From positions 1 through 64,000 of the forward strand of contig JBJXGE010000039.1 of NCBI GenBank assembly GCA_046154185.1: a stretch of 64,000 bases of DNA, in the 5' to 3' direction. Position 1 is the first letter of the stretch, and every line of letters begins with the position of its first letter. Source of the DNA: JBJXGE01 sp046154185 (GTDB lineage Bacteria; Planctomycetota; UBA8108; UBA1146; JAJFFE01). This document shows positions 34,607 through 44,027 of the stretch, one piece after another. Both the position numbers and the translations under genes were made by a program. Under the pieces are notes generated by a model, which worked only from the letters and a program-made list of their open reading frames with translations, was not told the DNA's origin and searched no databases.

Positions 34607-37546
34607 TCAGGGCAATGACAGCAACGGAATCGGCCGATCCGCATAAACGCTGAACTTGCGGCTGACGATTCGACCTCCGGGCAACGTTGTGGTCGCGGTG
34701 TAATTGCCAGGATGCAACGCGACGCGAATTCGACCCTGCGTGTTTGTGCGCATGTGACCGAGCGGCGGCGGCAGCAACTGCGAATTCTCCGCGGCGATCT
34801 GCACGGTGTGTCCACCGAGTGGTCCGAGTTCTGGGCTCACGACAATGAGCTCGATAGGCGAACCGAGTTGTATTTGCGTGTGGAGCGTCGGCAACTCAGC
34901 GCCGGCGGGGACATCGAGAAGAACTGGAACTGTGACAGCACTATCGATGCGGAGCTTTCCTGCTTCCACACCCGTCCAAGGCAATTTGAAAATGGTGCCC
35001 ATCGGCGTCGGCAACTCGATCCATTGACCGTCCACCCAGCGTGCACCCTGAAAATGGGTAAACGTTCTTCTCGGTTGATCAAATTTGATCTCGATGCTCC
35101 GCGCAGGCTCGAGCTCGAAACGCACTTCAACTGCTGATCCTGCTAGCACAACGAATTGCCCGCAGCCGAATCCGTGTTTGCTGGGGCCGACCATCGTCCA
35201 ACTATAGGATCCGGCTGGCAGCCGAGCGTCGACAATTCGCCCTTCCGCGTCGGCCTCAAATCTGTTTTGAACGGTCGCGCTTTCGACGCTAATTTGCACG
35301 TTGGGTACTGGCTCCCCGTTCGCTCCCACAACTATGCCGTTCAACAGCTCCGTCTCGAGTTCGATCAACAGCGGTTCGCCCTCGACGATGGAGACGGGCA
35401 CGTTAAAGCTGGCGATCGATGGCACGCGGACGAGCAAATCCGCTAGGCCGCTCCCGTGGAAGTCTAGCGTGAATTCGCCGCGCATGTCAGTGTCGTGGCC
35501 ATAGCCGAAAGGCACGTTTGCAAGTGAGATGCGTATATATGCCGATTCGAGCGGCTCACCGTCGATTAACACTCGACCATTGACACGAATTGCGGCCGGC
35601 ACAGCGACTTCAACGGTTTGCGTCTCGCCTGATTCGATGAACACGACGACCGAGGCAAGGGTGGCTCGATCCTTGTTCACGTGCACGCTATTCCAGCCCG
35701 GACACACGCCGTCGACACGAAAACTCTGCGCCCCAGCGATCCACGCGGGATCGAGAGTTCGAGCCGTCCTCACTGCGAAATTCTCAACGACCACGCTCAC
35801 GTCCTCCATCGAGTCGCCATCTGCGTTCCTGGCCGTCACCCATAGCGCAGCATCCGAGGCGAGTTCGATCGTGACGACCCCGGCTGCAAAGGGTTCCTTC
35901 AATCGACAACTGCTGAGCGCGTACCCCGTCTTCGTGAACAAGAGTTCAACTAAACCGCGCCCACTCGCCGACAATTTGTACTCGCCGCGCGAATCGGTGG
36001 CACCCACTGAGTGTTGGTTCGACGACGAGAAGTTCGACCACGCTTTGCTGACCTGAACATCTTCAAGCGGCTTGCCTTTCGAGTCGACGACGCGCACAAC
36101 GATCTCCGGCGCGGCGATTGGCTCGATTTCGAAGCGCAACCGCGTAGCGATTCCCAGCTCCACTTGTGCGCTCTGCGGCGGCGGCGCCTTTATCCCTTCA
36201 AATGAGACTGAAGCGACATACAGACCAGGCTCAATATCGCAAATTCGCCAAACTCCCGAGGTAGTCTCAGCAGCTTTCAAACTTGGATGCGAGACTCTTC
36301 TCTTGTCGGATGTGCGTGTCGCTAAATTCGAGGTAGCGCTATTCGAACCGTTCTCAAAATAGTGCGCCGACGCGGAGCCACCATCGCCATCGATGCGAAG
36401 GTCGTACACCTTAGGCATGACCATCGAATCCGGAAACGCCACGCAAATCTCCAACAGAGTTGCGACGTTTAGCACGAACTCCGTCGGCATATTCACCGAC
36501 AAGGTCGGCATCGTCCGCAGAGTCTCATAACAACCCGCCTCAATCTCCAGCTCGACGAGCTGTCCGCTCGGCGCCGCTAATACGAACTCTCCGGTACCAT
36601 TGGTCGACGCTCTGCCGCGACGTTCGCTGTTCACAACCAGATGCACGTCAGCGTTGGGGATCGATTTCCCGTCTTCGTCGACGACTCGACCTCGGATCTC
36701 CGCCTCGACGGCGAGTCCAGCTTCCGTCGGTTCAGACTCCTCCGACGCCGATGGCGAGTCGGGCTCGCCGATGCTTGCCGATTCCGAGGCGCCCGGCACG
36801 AACGGCAGCGCGAGTGAGTTTTCTCGACTCGCGACGGGGGTCTTTAGCGCCGTCGAATCGCTCGTGCGCAACACGAACCACGCGCCGATGAGTGCAATGA
36901 ACACTGCCGCCGCCGCCAAGTGCTTCGCCGTCATGATTCCTCCTGCGAGCCACGCGCTAACGACTCCCGCGCTCGACAAGCCCGATGCGGTGGACACAAC
37001 TCGGCCATCGATCGCGCCGTTGGGACCAAATCCAGCGAGGAGCCACAACGCGCGCGGCGCGCTTTCGCCCCGGTCGAGCTCGAGTTCGGCGCGCAGTCTC
37101 TCTCGCGCGCGCTTGAGTCGCGTCCGCACGGTTTCAACGGATACTTGGTGGTGCTCCGCAATCTGGCGCACAGAGAAGTCTTCGAAGTAGCGATACAGAA
37201 TCGTTGAGAGATAAGGTTCCTCGAGCCGAACTACTGCATTCAGCACGCGCTGGCCTTCGACAACTCTGTCCGATAGGTCTTGCGCCGAAGGCAGCGCTTC
37301 GCGCCGCGCGGCCGCGCGCTCGCGGTGGCGCCGACTCGCATCCTGCCGGCGCCGCGACGTCACGATGTTTCTCAACACACGCGCGAGCCACGCGCGGTCG
37401 GCGCCCGTGTCGACGGGCGGTGTCTTGAGCGCCGCATGCCAAGTGTCTTGCACGACGTCGTCCGAGGTATTGCCATCGCAAACCAAGGCGCGGGCGAGAT
37501 TGCGCAAGAATGTCGCGTGCTCCAGCAGCGTCTCGACTCTATCCAC
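34607..37546 (-). CDS. ECF sigma factor fused to a membrane helix and large extracytoplasmic beta-domain region
   Basis: 979 residues from a GTG at 37546 with GGAGG four bases upstream. Residues ~1-70 are sigma region 2 (acidic core-binding motif TSDDVVQDTW), and ~105-152 are region 4 with the HTH VRQIAEHHQVSVETVRTRLK. A Gly/Ala-rich linker leads to one hydrophobic helix (~209-226, LAAAAVFIALIGAWFVL) preceded by Lys-His, which predicts the sigma domain inside and the rest outside. The following ~750 residues contain several carboxypeptidase-regulatory-like beta-sandwich modules (for example IRGRVVDEDGKSIPNADVHL, VRVVDSKGKPLEDVQV). This is a membrane-tethered sigma factor; activation would need release or conformational signalling. 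The rhomboid protease gene is directly upstream on the same strand. Confidence 0.9.
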   Translation of the reverse strand: MDRVETLLEHATFLRNLARALVCDGNTSDDVVQDTWHAALKTPPVDTGADRAWLARVLRNIVTSRRRQDASRRHRERAAARREALPSAQDLSDRVVEGQRVLNAVVRLEEPYLSTILYRYFEDFSVRQIAEHHQVSVETVRTRLKRARERLRAELELDRGESAPRALWLLAGFGPNGAIDGRVVSTASGLSSAGVVSAWLAGGIMTAKHLAAAAVFIALIGAWFVLRTSDSTALKTPVASRENSLALPFVPGASESASIGEPDSPSASEESEPTEAGLAVEAEIRGRVVDEDGKSIPNADVHLVVNSERRGRASTNGTGEFVLAAPSGQLVELEIEAGCYETLRTMPTLSVNMPTEFVLNVATLLEICVAFPDSMVMPKVYDLRIDGDGGSASAHYFENGSNSATSNLATRTSDKRRVSHPSLKAAETTSGVWRICDIEPGLYVASVSFEGIKAPPPQSAQVELGIATRLRFEIEPIAAPEIVVRVVDSKGKPLEDVQVSKAWSNFSSSNQHSVGATDSRGEYKLSASGRGLVELLFTKTGYALSSCRLKEPFAAGVVTIELASDAALWVTARNADGDSMEDVSVVVENFAVRTARTLDPAWIAGAQSFRVDGVCPGWNSVHVNKDRATLASVVVFIESGETQTVEVAVPAAIRVNGRVLIDGEPLESAYIRISLANVPFGYGHDTDMRGEFTLDFHGSGLADLLVRVPSIASFNVPVSIVEGEPLLIELETELLNGIVVGANGEPVPNVQISVESATVQNRFEADAEGRIVDARLPAGSYSWTMVGPSKHGFGCGQFVVLAGSAVEVRFELEPARSIEIKFDQPRRTFTHFQGARWVDGQWIELPTPMGTIFKLPWTGVEAGKLRIDSAVTVPVLLDVPAGAELPTLHTQIQLGSPIELIVVSPELGPLGGHTVQIAAENSQLLPPPLGHMRTNTQGRIRVALHPGNYTATTTLPGGRIVSRKFSVYADRPIPLLSLP

Positions 37547-37660
37547 CGCGCCTCCATCGACTCGGGTGTTTCGTGTTTCAATATGCTAACGCGAGCGAGT
37601 TCGAAACGGGTTCAAAGAATTGGCGACGACAGCCGTCCGCAGCGTCCGCTCCGCCACTCT

Positions 37661-38809
37661 TCAGTCGCCGACATCTAGTTCCAGTACGCCGCTCGAACGG
37701 AGGGAAGTGGCGATCTCAGTGAGTTTGCCGTAGGTCGTGCGTTCGGCTTCATTGAGTTGGCCCGGATCAATATTGGCGAGCACTTTGAGAGCCTGCGCGG
37801 GGCGTTTCTCGCCCTCCACATAGATGCGCGCGAGCAGTAACCGAACCGCCGCGGCGCGAGTCGGGAATCGCCGCACATGGTCGAGCAGCAACGGCTTCGC
37901 TCGATCCAGCTTGCCGGCGCGGACCGCGACCGAAATCCACTTGCGCTGGAGCGACTCCGCGAGCGGCCACGATCCACCCTCGCGGTAGATCTCCTCGGCC
38001 CGATCGAGGTCGCCGTCGGCGAGCGCGTCTTCGAGCAACGGCTCCGAATCATCCTGCGATGTGGGCGCGGCCGTCGCGGCGGCGACGAAAGATTTTTGAA
38101 CTTCTCTTCGACGTACAAACTCGTTTTTCATCGCGCGCGTCGTCGGGTGTTCCTTGCGAATCGAAAACAGATCCCAACCCTCGCAGTCAACCAGGCCTTT
38201 CTTAACCAGCACGACAGCAAGCGGAAAACCGACGGCAGCGCCGAGTAAGTGGAGCGCCTCGCTACCAATACCGAGTCCCAATGCCAGATAAAACAGCGCC
38301 CAGGCCAACTGCCAAATCACGTAGAGAATCGCAACCGTTCGTATGCGAGCTTCGATCGTGTTCACATAAGGGAAAAGCCAGACGAAAATCCGCAACCGAC
38401 TTTCAGGAGCCCACACCAACGCCATGGCCATCAAGGCAAACACCTGTCCCGATGCTCCGAGAGACCAATTTTCAGCGGCTGCCAAAGCAGCCGCTTGCTC
38501 AATGAAATTACAGACGATTGCAATGCCGAAATACGCAGCGAGAAATTTCCACGGCCCGAGCCGACCTTCGATGCAGAGCGCGAAAGTCCACAATCCGAAC
38601 ATGTTCCCGAGCAAGTGCATGAAGCTCCCGTGGATAAAAACGGACGTGACCCACTGCGTCGGATGCAGCCCGTTGCCCCACTCAAGCGCGAATTGCGCGA
38701 GGCCCTCGCCCGGAATCGCAAAAAACGCGAGTAAGTTGACCGCGATGATGCCGATCGTTGCCCAAGGAAAATAATAGAGCGGTGCGTCGGAGCTATAGGG
38801 GATGAACAC
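37661..38809 (-). CDS. rhomboid-family intramembrane serine protease with C-terminal TPR-like tail
   Basis: 382 residues from a GTG at 38809 (GGAG five bases upstream). The N-terminal ~225 residues hold six or more membrane helices. They carry the rhomboid features HGSFMHLLGN (H60, H65, N69), the GASG serine motif (S120 in SLGASGQVF) and the catalytic His H187 (EALHLLGAAVGF). All catalytic residues are kept, so it should be active. The ~150-residue soluble tail has helical repeats (LADGDLDRAEEIYREGG, AGKLDRAKPLLLDHVRRFP) resembling TPRs. The gene is followed after 114 bases by the membrane-tethered sigma factor, a plausible substrate. Confidence 0.88.
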   Translation of the reverse strand: MFIPYSSDAPLYYFPWATIGIIAVNLLAFFAIPGEGLAQFALEWGNGLHPTQWVTSVFIHGSFMHLLGNMFGLWTFALCIEGRLGPWKFLAAYFGIAIVCNFIEQAAALAAAENWSLGASGQVFALMAMALVWAPESRLRIFVWLFPYVNTIEARIRTVAILYVIWQLAWALFYLALGLGIGSEALHLLGAAVGFPLAVVLVKKGLVDCEGWDLFSIRKEHPTTRAMKNEFVRRREVQKSFVAAATAAPTSQDDSEPLLEDALADGDLDRAEEIYREGGSWPLAESLQRKWISVAVRAGKLDRAKPLLLDHVRRFPTRAAAVRLLLARIYVEGEKRPAQALKVLANIDPGQLNEAERTTYGKLTEIATSLRSSGVLELDVGD

Positions 38810-38850
38810 GGATCTCCCTTCAACCGAACTCGCGACGATCGAAACTCGCG

Positions 38851-39672
38851 TTAATGCGTCTCGACGGCATCGACGCCTGCCGCGTCGCCGACCGCTTCGG
38901 GCTGCGAGACGCCCAGCATGCGCTGTCGATAGTGCTCGTCGGGTCGCCCGTGGATGCGAGCAACGGCTTTCGCCGACAGGTAATTCGGACCGCCGAGCGC
39001 GAACGCGCCCAACAAAATGCGCGCCGCCTTCACCGCCATGGCGGTGATGTGAAGGACTTCCCGCGCCGTCGCACCGAGCGCGATGAAACCGTGGTTTTGC
39101 AAGTAAATCGTCTTCGGCCGCTCTCCATAACGCGCCAGGTAGGCTTCGACCCGACGCTGGATCTCGTGCGCGAGCGGGAGCCCTGGATCAAAGTAGGGAA
39201 CGAGCACGGGCGCCGCGCCGCAGAGCACGACTTCGTCCGGAAAGAGTCGCGCGCGCAGCGCGTTGAAACTCACGGAACACGTGATGGCATTGATCGCCGT
39301 CGGATGCGTGTGCCCAACAAACCGAACGCCCGGGATGTTCAGCAGCACCGCGTGCATCGCGGTCTCAACCGACGGCAGGCGCTCGGAAGATCCGCCGACC
39401 TTGGCCGCCAACAAACCACCGCGTACTTGGTCGTCTGTCGGGTTTTTGAGCGTCAACATCTCGAGCACGCGGCCGCGTTGCATCAGCACGAAATCCGCCG
39501 CGCCCATCGTGCCGAGCTGCGATCCGCTCGCCTTCACCCAAAAACTGCCGTCCGGCCCCGGCGTCGAAGTGTTGCCCTCGCCGAGAATCACATAGTCGTG
39601 CGTCGAGCTGCCGAGTTCATTCGAGAGTTCGACCAATTCGGTCGGCGGTGACAGTTTCGTGTCCTTCGACAT
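38851..39672 (-). CDS. class II aldolase/adducin-family protein
   Basis: 273 residues from ATG 39672 (MSKDTKLSPPTELVELSNEL). The zinc-binding H-x-H of class II aldolases is visible in FVGHTHPTAINAI, and the third His is in YLQNHGFIALG. The phosphate/oxyanion loop is GEGNTSTPGPDGSFWVKASG. Family members cleave L-fuculose- or rhamnulose-phosphates or act as decarboxylases or epimerases; the substrate here cannot be told. Its last 35 residues are less conserved. Divergent from the DMT exporter gene with a 133-base spacer. Confidence 0.87.
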   Translation of the reverse strand: MSKDTKLSPPTELVELSNELGSSTHDYVILGEGNTSTPGPDGSFWVKASGSQLGTMGAADFVLMQRGRVLEMLTLKNPTDDQVRGGLLAAKVGGSSERLPSVETAMHAVLLNIPGVRFVGHTHPTAINAITCSVSFNALRARLFPDEVVLCGAAPVLVPYFDPGLPLAHEIQRRVEAYLARYGERPKTIYLQNHGFIALGATAREVLHITAMAVKAARILLGAFALGGPNYLSAKAVARIHGRPDEHYRQRMLGVSQPEAVGDAAGVDAVETH

Positions 39673-39805
39673 ATGAGTGAAAAACCCTTCGCTCAACGTC
39701 CGACGCGTGGCACCCAGCAAGACAGAGCGTTGCGCATTGCCTGCGAAAAGGAGACTCTGTCGCAGAGGCGAGGTCAAGACTTACTGCTCGAGGAAGTGGA
39801 CGTCG

Positions 39806-40759
39806 GTGGCAAACGAGAACGCGCGCAACGAAAAACCCGCGACCGCGCAGTCGTTGTCGAAAGCGCCGCCTCCGCCCCTCGTCATCAACCTATCGATCGG
39901 CGTGCTGTGCGCCGCGTGGGGCAGCACGTGGATCGTCATCGCCGGCGGATTGAGCGACTTGCCTCCGCTGACATCGGCGGGCGCGCGCTTTGTGCTCGCT
40001 GGCATCGCGATGGCCATCGTCGCCGCGTGGCTCGGTCGACACGAAGGCGGCGCGTCGCCGCCCGCCCGCTTGTGGGTCGCCGTCGGCACACTGAATTTCG
40101 CCGTGTCCTACGGCATCGTCTACTACACCGAGACTCTGTTGCCATCGGGACTCGTGAGTTTGCTGTGGGGCATTTTCCCGATGATGGTGGCGTTTTCGTC
40201 GCATTACCTTGTGCCTGGCGAGCGCCTGTCGTCCATGCAGTGGCTCGGCTTCCTTGCGGGTCTCGTCGGCTTGGTGCTGCTCTTCTTCACGGACCTCCGG
40301 GGTTTCGGCGCCGAGGGTATGCCAGCGGCGCTCATCCTCCTCCTGAGTCCGCTCGCCTCCGTGGTCGGCAACACACTGACGAAACTCCACGGCGGCGGCG
40401 TCAATTCGCTCGCGCTCAATCGCAACGGGATGCTGCTCGGCGCCGCGCTCCTCTGCGGCGCCGCCGCGATCTTCGAGCGCGACGCCAAAGCCGAGTGGAC
40501 GACCGACGCGATCTTGAGCATCGTGTACCTCGCACTCGTCGGCACCGTGCTGACGTTCGGCCTCTATTTTTGGCTGTTGCGTTCGGTCCACGCTCACCGC
40601 TTGAGTCTCATCTCGTACATCACACCCGTCATCGCCCTGTTTCTCGGATGGTTCTTCCGCAACGAGCCCATTACCCGCCACACGCTCATGGGCGCGGCTT
40701 GCGTCCTTTGCGGTGTCGTGCTCGTCGCGCGCGGCGGTCGCAAAAGCACCGCGAGTTGA
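39806..40759 (+). CDS. EamA/DMT-family exporter
   Basis: 317 residues from a GTG at 39806 with GAGGAA upstream; the open frame starts earlier at 39677, but that part is not hydrophobic or DMT-like. Ten membrane helices in two EamA repeats, with the N-terminal signature CAAWGSTWIVIAGGL and the second-half LVGTVLTFGLYFWLLR. It probably exports amino acids or metabolites; substrate unknown. Confidence 0.87.
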   Translation: MANENARNEKPATAQSLSKAPPPPLVINLSIGVLCAAWGSTWIVIAGGLSDLPPLTSAGARFVLAGIAMAIVAAWLGRHEGGASPPARLWVAVGTLNFAVSYGIVYYTETLLPSGLVSLLWGIFPMMVAFSSHYLVPGERLSSMQWLGFLAGLVGLVLLFFTDLRGFGAEGMPAALILLLSPLASVVGNTLTKLHGGGVNSLALNRNGMLLGAALLCGAAAIFERDAKAEWTTDAILSIVYLALVGTVLTFGLYFWLLRSVHAHRLSLISYITPVIALFLGWFFRNEPITRHTLMGAACVLCGVVLVARGGRKSTAS

Positions 40760-40890
40760 CGCGCCTCCTCCGCTTGACTTCCGTGTGCCGTCAGCCGAGA
40801 CTCCCCGCCCGTCGCGAGTGCTCCTCTGCGCATCGGCGCCACTGCGCTTCGTCACGAGTCGTCCCCCAGTCACGTCTGGAAGTGGAGAAC

Positions 40891-41241
40891 ATGATTCTCA
40901 GTTCGTTGCTAGGCTTCGTCGCGCAGCAACCACTCCTTCTCGTCGCAGAACACGGACGCATCCCCTTCGTACTACTCTTCACGGTGTTCGTGCTCGCTTG
41001 TTTCATCGGCTACTACGTCGTGTGGCGAGTGACGCCGGCACTCCACTCGCCGCTGATGTCGGTGACCAATGCGATTTCGAGTGTGATCATCGTCGGCGCT
41101 TTGATCGCCGCCGGCACCGAGGGCTTTGGCTTCTCACAAGTGTTGGGGTTCGTCGCGGTAGTGCTGGCGTCGGTGAATATTGTCGGCGGATTTCTGATCA
41201 CACAGCGCATGCTGTCGATGTTCAAGAAGAAGCACAAGTAA
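40891..41241 (+). CDS. pntAB: NAD(P) transhydrogenase subunit alpha, part 2 (membrane)
   Basis: 116 residues from ATG 40891 (GGAG just upstream). It forms the membrane part of the split alpha subunit: helices LLFTVFVLACFIGYYVVWRV, then VTNAISSVIIVGALIAAG and a third near the C-terminus. The motif TPALHSPLMSVTNAISSV is diagnostic. Proton-translocating transhydrogenase couples NADH plus NADP to the proton gradient. The expected upstream partner pntAA (NAD-binding domain I) is not present; the preceding gene is the DMT exporter. Confidence 0.93.
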   Translation: MILSSLLGFVAQQPLLLVAEHGRIPFVLLFTVFVLACFIGYYVVWRVTPALHSPLMSVTNAISSVIIVGALIAAGTEGFGFSQVLGFVAVVLASVNIVGGFLITQRMLSMFKKKHK

Positions 41242-41260
41242 GCGGAAGGGTCGCACGACC

Positions 41261-42664
41261 GTGAACGAGAATATCGCTGCGCTCCTCTACCTCGCTGCTT
41301 CGGTGTGCTTCATCCTCGCGTTGCGTGGGCTGTCGTCGCCGCAATCCGCGACGACCGGCAATAGCTTTGCGATGGTCGGCATGGCCATCGCGATCGTGAC
41401 GACGCTCGCCATGCTCGGGCACCCGACGACCGCCGGCTACGTGGTGATACTCAGCGGAGTCTTGATCGGCGGTGGGATCGGCGCCTATATCGTGAAGCGC
41501 ATTCCGATGACGGCGCTCCCGCAACTCGTCGCCGCGTTTCACAGCCTGGTCGGACTCGCCGCCGTCGTCGTCGCCGCAGCGGCTTTCTACTCGCCGCTCG
41601 AGTTTGGCATTGGAACCGCGAATGACATTGAGACCGGCAGCCTCATCGAGATGGGAATCGGCGTCGCCATCGGCGCGATCACTTTCACGGGCTCCATCAT
41701 CGCCTTCGCGAAGCTACAGGGATTGATGTCGGGCGCGCCGCTCGTGTTCGTGGGTCAACACGTGCTGAACGCCGCGCTCGGAGTCGTCATCGCGGCGCTG
41801 CTGGTGTGGTTGACGATGAACGATAGCGCCGTGGCGTTTTGGTTGCTCACGGCGATTTCGCTGCTCCTCGGTCTCTTGTTGATCCTGCCGATCGGTGGCG
41901 CCGACATGCCGGTCGTCATCTCGATGCTCAATTCGTACTCTGGTTGGGCGGCGTGCGGGATCGGCTTTACGCTCTCGAACACGTTATTGATCGTGACGGG
42001 TGCGCTCGTCGGCTCGTCGGGCGCAATCCTCAGCTACATCATGTGCAAGGGCATGAACCGCTCGATATTCAACGTGATCTTGGGCGGATTCGGCACCGAG
42101 TCGGGCGCGGCGGCAGCCGCCGCAAAGAGCGGCGAGCGCGCGGTGAAATCCGGTAGCGCCGAGGACGCGGCGTTTTTGATGAAAAACGCGAGCTCGGTGA
42201 TCGTGGTGCCGGGCTACGGCATGGCGGTCGCGCAAGCGCAGCACTCGTTGCGCGAGATCGCGGATATCTTGAAGCACGACGGCGTGCAGGTGCGCTACGC
42301 AATCCATCCCGTCGCCGGACGCATGCCGGGGCACATGAATGTGCTGCTCGCCGAGGCCAACGTCAGCTACGACGATGTGCTGGAACTCGAAGACATCAAC
42401 CGCGACTTCGCGGCGACGGACGTTGCCTTTGTGATTGGCGCCAACGATGTCACGAATCCAGCCGCCAAAAAAGACCCGACCAGTTCGATCTACGGCATGC
42501 CGATTCTCGACGTCGAGAACGCCAAAACGGTGCTATTCGTGAAACGCTCGATGGCGGCCGGCTACGCAGGTGTTGACAACGAACTCTTCTATCGCGCCAA
42601 CACTATGATGCTCTTCGGCGACGCCAAAAAAGTGTGCGAAGATATCGTCAAGTCTTTGGGGTGA
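41261..42664 (+). CDS. pntB: NAD(P) transhydrogenase subunit beta
   Basis: 467 residues from a GTG at 41261, 19 bases after pntAB. The N-terminal half has about eight to nine membrane helices forming the proton channel. The C-terminal half is the NADP-binding domain III (VVPGYGMAVAQAQH, PVAGRMPGHMNVLLAEANV, FVIGANDVTNPAA). Length and motifs are normal. Works with PntAB here and a PntAA that must be encoded elsewhere. Confidence 0.96.
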   Translation: MNENIAALLYLAASVCFILALRGLSSPQSATTGNSFAMVGMAIAIVTTLAMLGHPTTAGYVVILSGVLIGGGIGAYIVKRIPMTALPQLVAAFHSLVGLAAVVVAAAAFYSPLEFGIGTANDIETGSLIEMGIGVAIGAITFTGSIIAFAKLQGLMSGAPLVFVGQHVLNAALGVVIAALLVWLTMNDSAVAFWLLTAISLLLGLLLILPIGGADMPVVISMLNSYSGWAACGIGFTLSNTLLIVTGALVGSSGAILSYIMCKGMNRSIFNVILGGFGTESGAAAAAAKSGERAVKSGSAEDAAFLMKNASSVIVVPGYGMAVAQAQHSLREIADILKHDGVQVRYAIHPVAGRMPGHMNVLLAEANVSYDDVLELEDINRDFAATDVAFVIGANDVTNPAAKKDPTSSIYGMPILDVENAKTVLFVKRSMAAGYAGVDNELFYRANTMMLFGDAKKVCEDIVKSLG

Positions 42665-42809
42665 GCCGCTAGCGGAACGGCGGCAGCAGGCTACAATCCG
42701 GTCGGCTCAAACCCCGACCCGATGCTGAGTGGGAACAACGTTCGCTGGCCCTACGGCTGGGATTGCATTCGAACCTTCGAACTTTGTCGTCGTCCATGTG
42801 AGGATCATC

Positions 42810-44027
42810 ATGCGTCATTCTCAACGCTTCGCGTGCGTGTTCGCGACCTCCGCGCTTTTGGTGCTGACTTCGCAAGTGGGTGCGCAATCTTTTCGGCGCG
42901 GCGACTGCAATAGCGATTGCGGTTTCAATATTGCCGATCCCATTGCGCTGGCGGAAGCGCTGTTCCTCAGCGCGAGCCCGCCATCATGCGCGAAGGCCTG
43001 CGACGGCAATGACGATGGTGCGCTGGACATCTCCGACGTGGTCTCGATGCTGAGCGCGCTCTTCGGTAGCTCGACGATTCCGCTCCCGGCGCCGCACCTG
43101 AGCTGCGGGGTTGATCCGACGCCCGACGCGCTCGATTGCGAGGTCGGTTCCTGCACGGGCCCCGTTGCCGACGCGCTCGTCGTTTCGATCCAAGGCACGA
43201 ATGTCTTGCTCAGTTGGAACTGCACCGACGCGTCGAGCGGTTTCGATTCCGTCCGCCTGTTGCGAGCGCTCAACTCGCCGCCGTCTGGCCCGGACGATCC
43301 GTCCGCGCAACTCGTGTACGAAGGGGCCGGCGAATCGACGATCGAATCGCTGACCGCGCTCCTGCCGGATACGACCGCGGTGCCTCGCACGTATCACTAC
43401 AGTGTCTTCGGCTGTACGTCCGGCATCGGGTGTTCGCCCATCGGTAGCACCGCGACGCTCACGCCGACCGTCACGCAGTGCCTCGTCGCCGGCGGCTACA
43501 TGATTTTCTTTCGTCACTCGGCGGCGACCGTGTGTTCGGACCAAACCGTTCTCGGCACCGCCGCGACGACGACCGTGCCGGGTTGGTGGACGAGCTGCGC
43601 GACTGATTGTCCGCCGCTCGGAACAGCGACGGCGCGGCAACTCGATTCGACCGGCGTCTCCGAGGCGATCTCGATCGGTGTCGATATGGCCGCGCGCGGG
43701 ATTCCCGTCGGTCGCGTCATCTCGAGTGAGTACTGTCGCTGCGTGCAAACCGCTGAACTCATGAATTTCGGCCTCCCGATCGAACTCAATCAAGGAATCA
43801 GCTTCTTCGTCTACGACGAGCCGAACCGCTGCGCCAATTGCTTCGCGGTTTTGGCGGAAGCGGCGCCGCCGGGCGCCAACGGCGTGATCATTGGCCACGC
43901 CGGGATGATCTGCCCGGTCCTCGGTACGCTCGCGTGGTCGGAAGCGGCGATCTATAAACCGGACGGCGCCGGCGGCACCGAGTACATCACGCGGTTGTTC
44001 TTTGACGGTTGGCTGACGCTGCCGTAG
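42810..44027 (+). CDS. secreted dockerin-like / histidine-phosphatase protein
   Basis: 405 residues from ATG 42810 (AGGAT at five bases) with a clear signal peptide ending near QVGAQS. Right after it come two Ca-binding dockerin-like loops (RGDCNSDCGFNIADPI and DGNDDGALDISDVV) with cysteines between them, then a fibronectin-III-like region (~120-225). The C-terminal histidine phosphatase domain has its RHG motif as F-F-R235-H236-S237, the second Arg in SSEYCRCVQTAEL and the second His in VIIGHAGM. The Gly-to-Ser change in RHG is unusual but the catalytic His and Arg remain. Extracellular phosphatase activity is inferred; the module order (dockerin first) differs from its neighbours. Confidence 0.8.
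   Translation: MRHSQRFACVFATSALLVLTSQVGAQSFRRGDCNSDCGFNIADPIALAEALFLSASPPSCAKACDGNDDGALDISDVVSMLSALFGSSTIPLPAPHLSCGVDPTPDALDCEVGSCTGPVADALVVSIQGTNVLLSWNCTDASSGFDSVRLLRALNSPPSGPDDPSAQLVYEGAGESTIESLTALLPDTTAVPRTYHYSVFGCTSGIGCSPIGSTATLTPTVTQCLVAGGYMIFFRHSAATVCSDQTVLGTAATTTVPGWWTSCATDCPPLGTATARQLDSTGVSEAISIGVDMAARGIPVGRVISSEYCRCVQTAELMNFGLPIELNQGISFFVYDEPNRCANCFAVLAEAAPPGANGVIIGHAGMICPVLGTLAWSEAAIYKPDGAGGTEYITRLFFDGWLTLP

Noticed and set aside
39673..41241. Single 522-residue plus frame spanning the DMT gene and pntAB
   Set aside because: Only its last 116 residues are PntAB; the earlier part is an out-of-frame Arg-rich reading of the DMT exporter gene.
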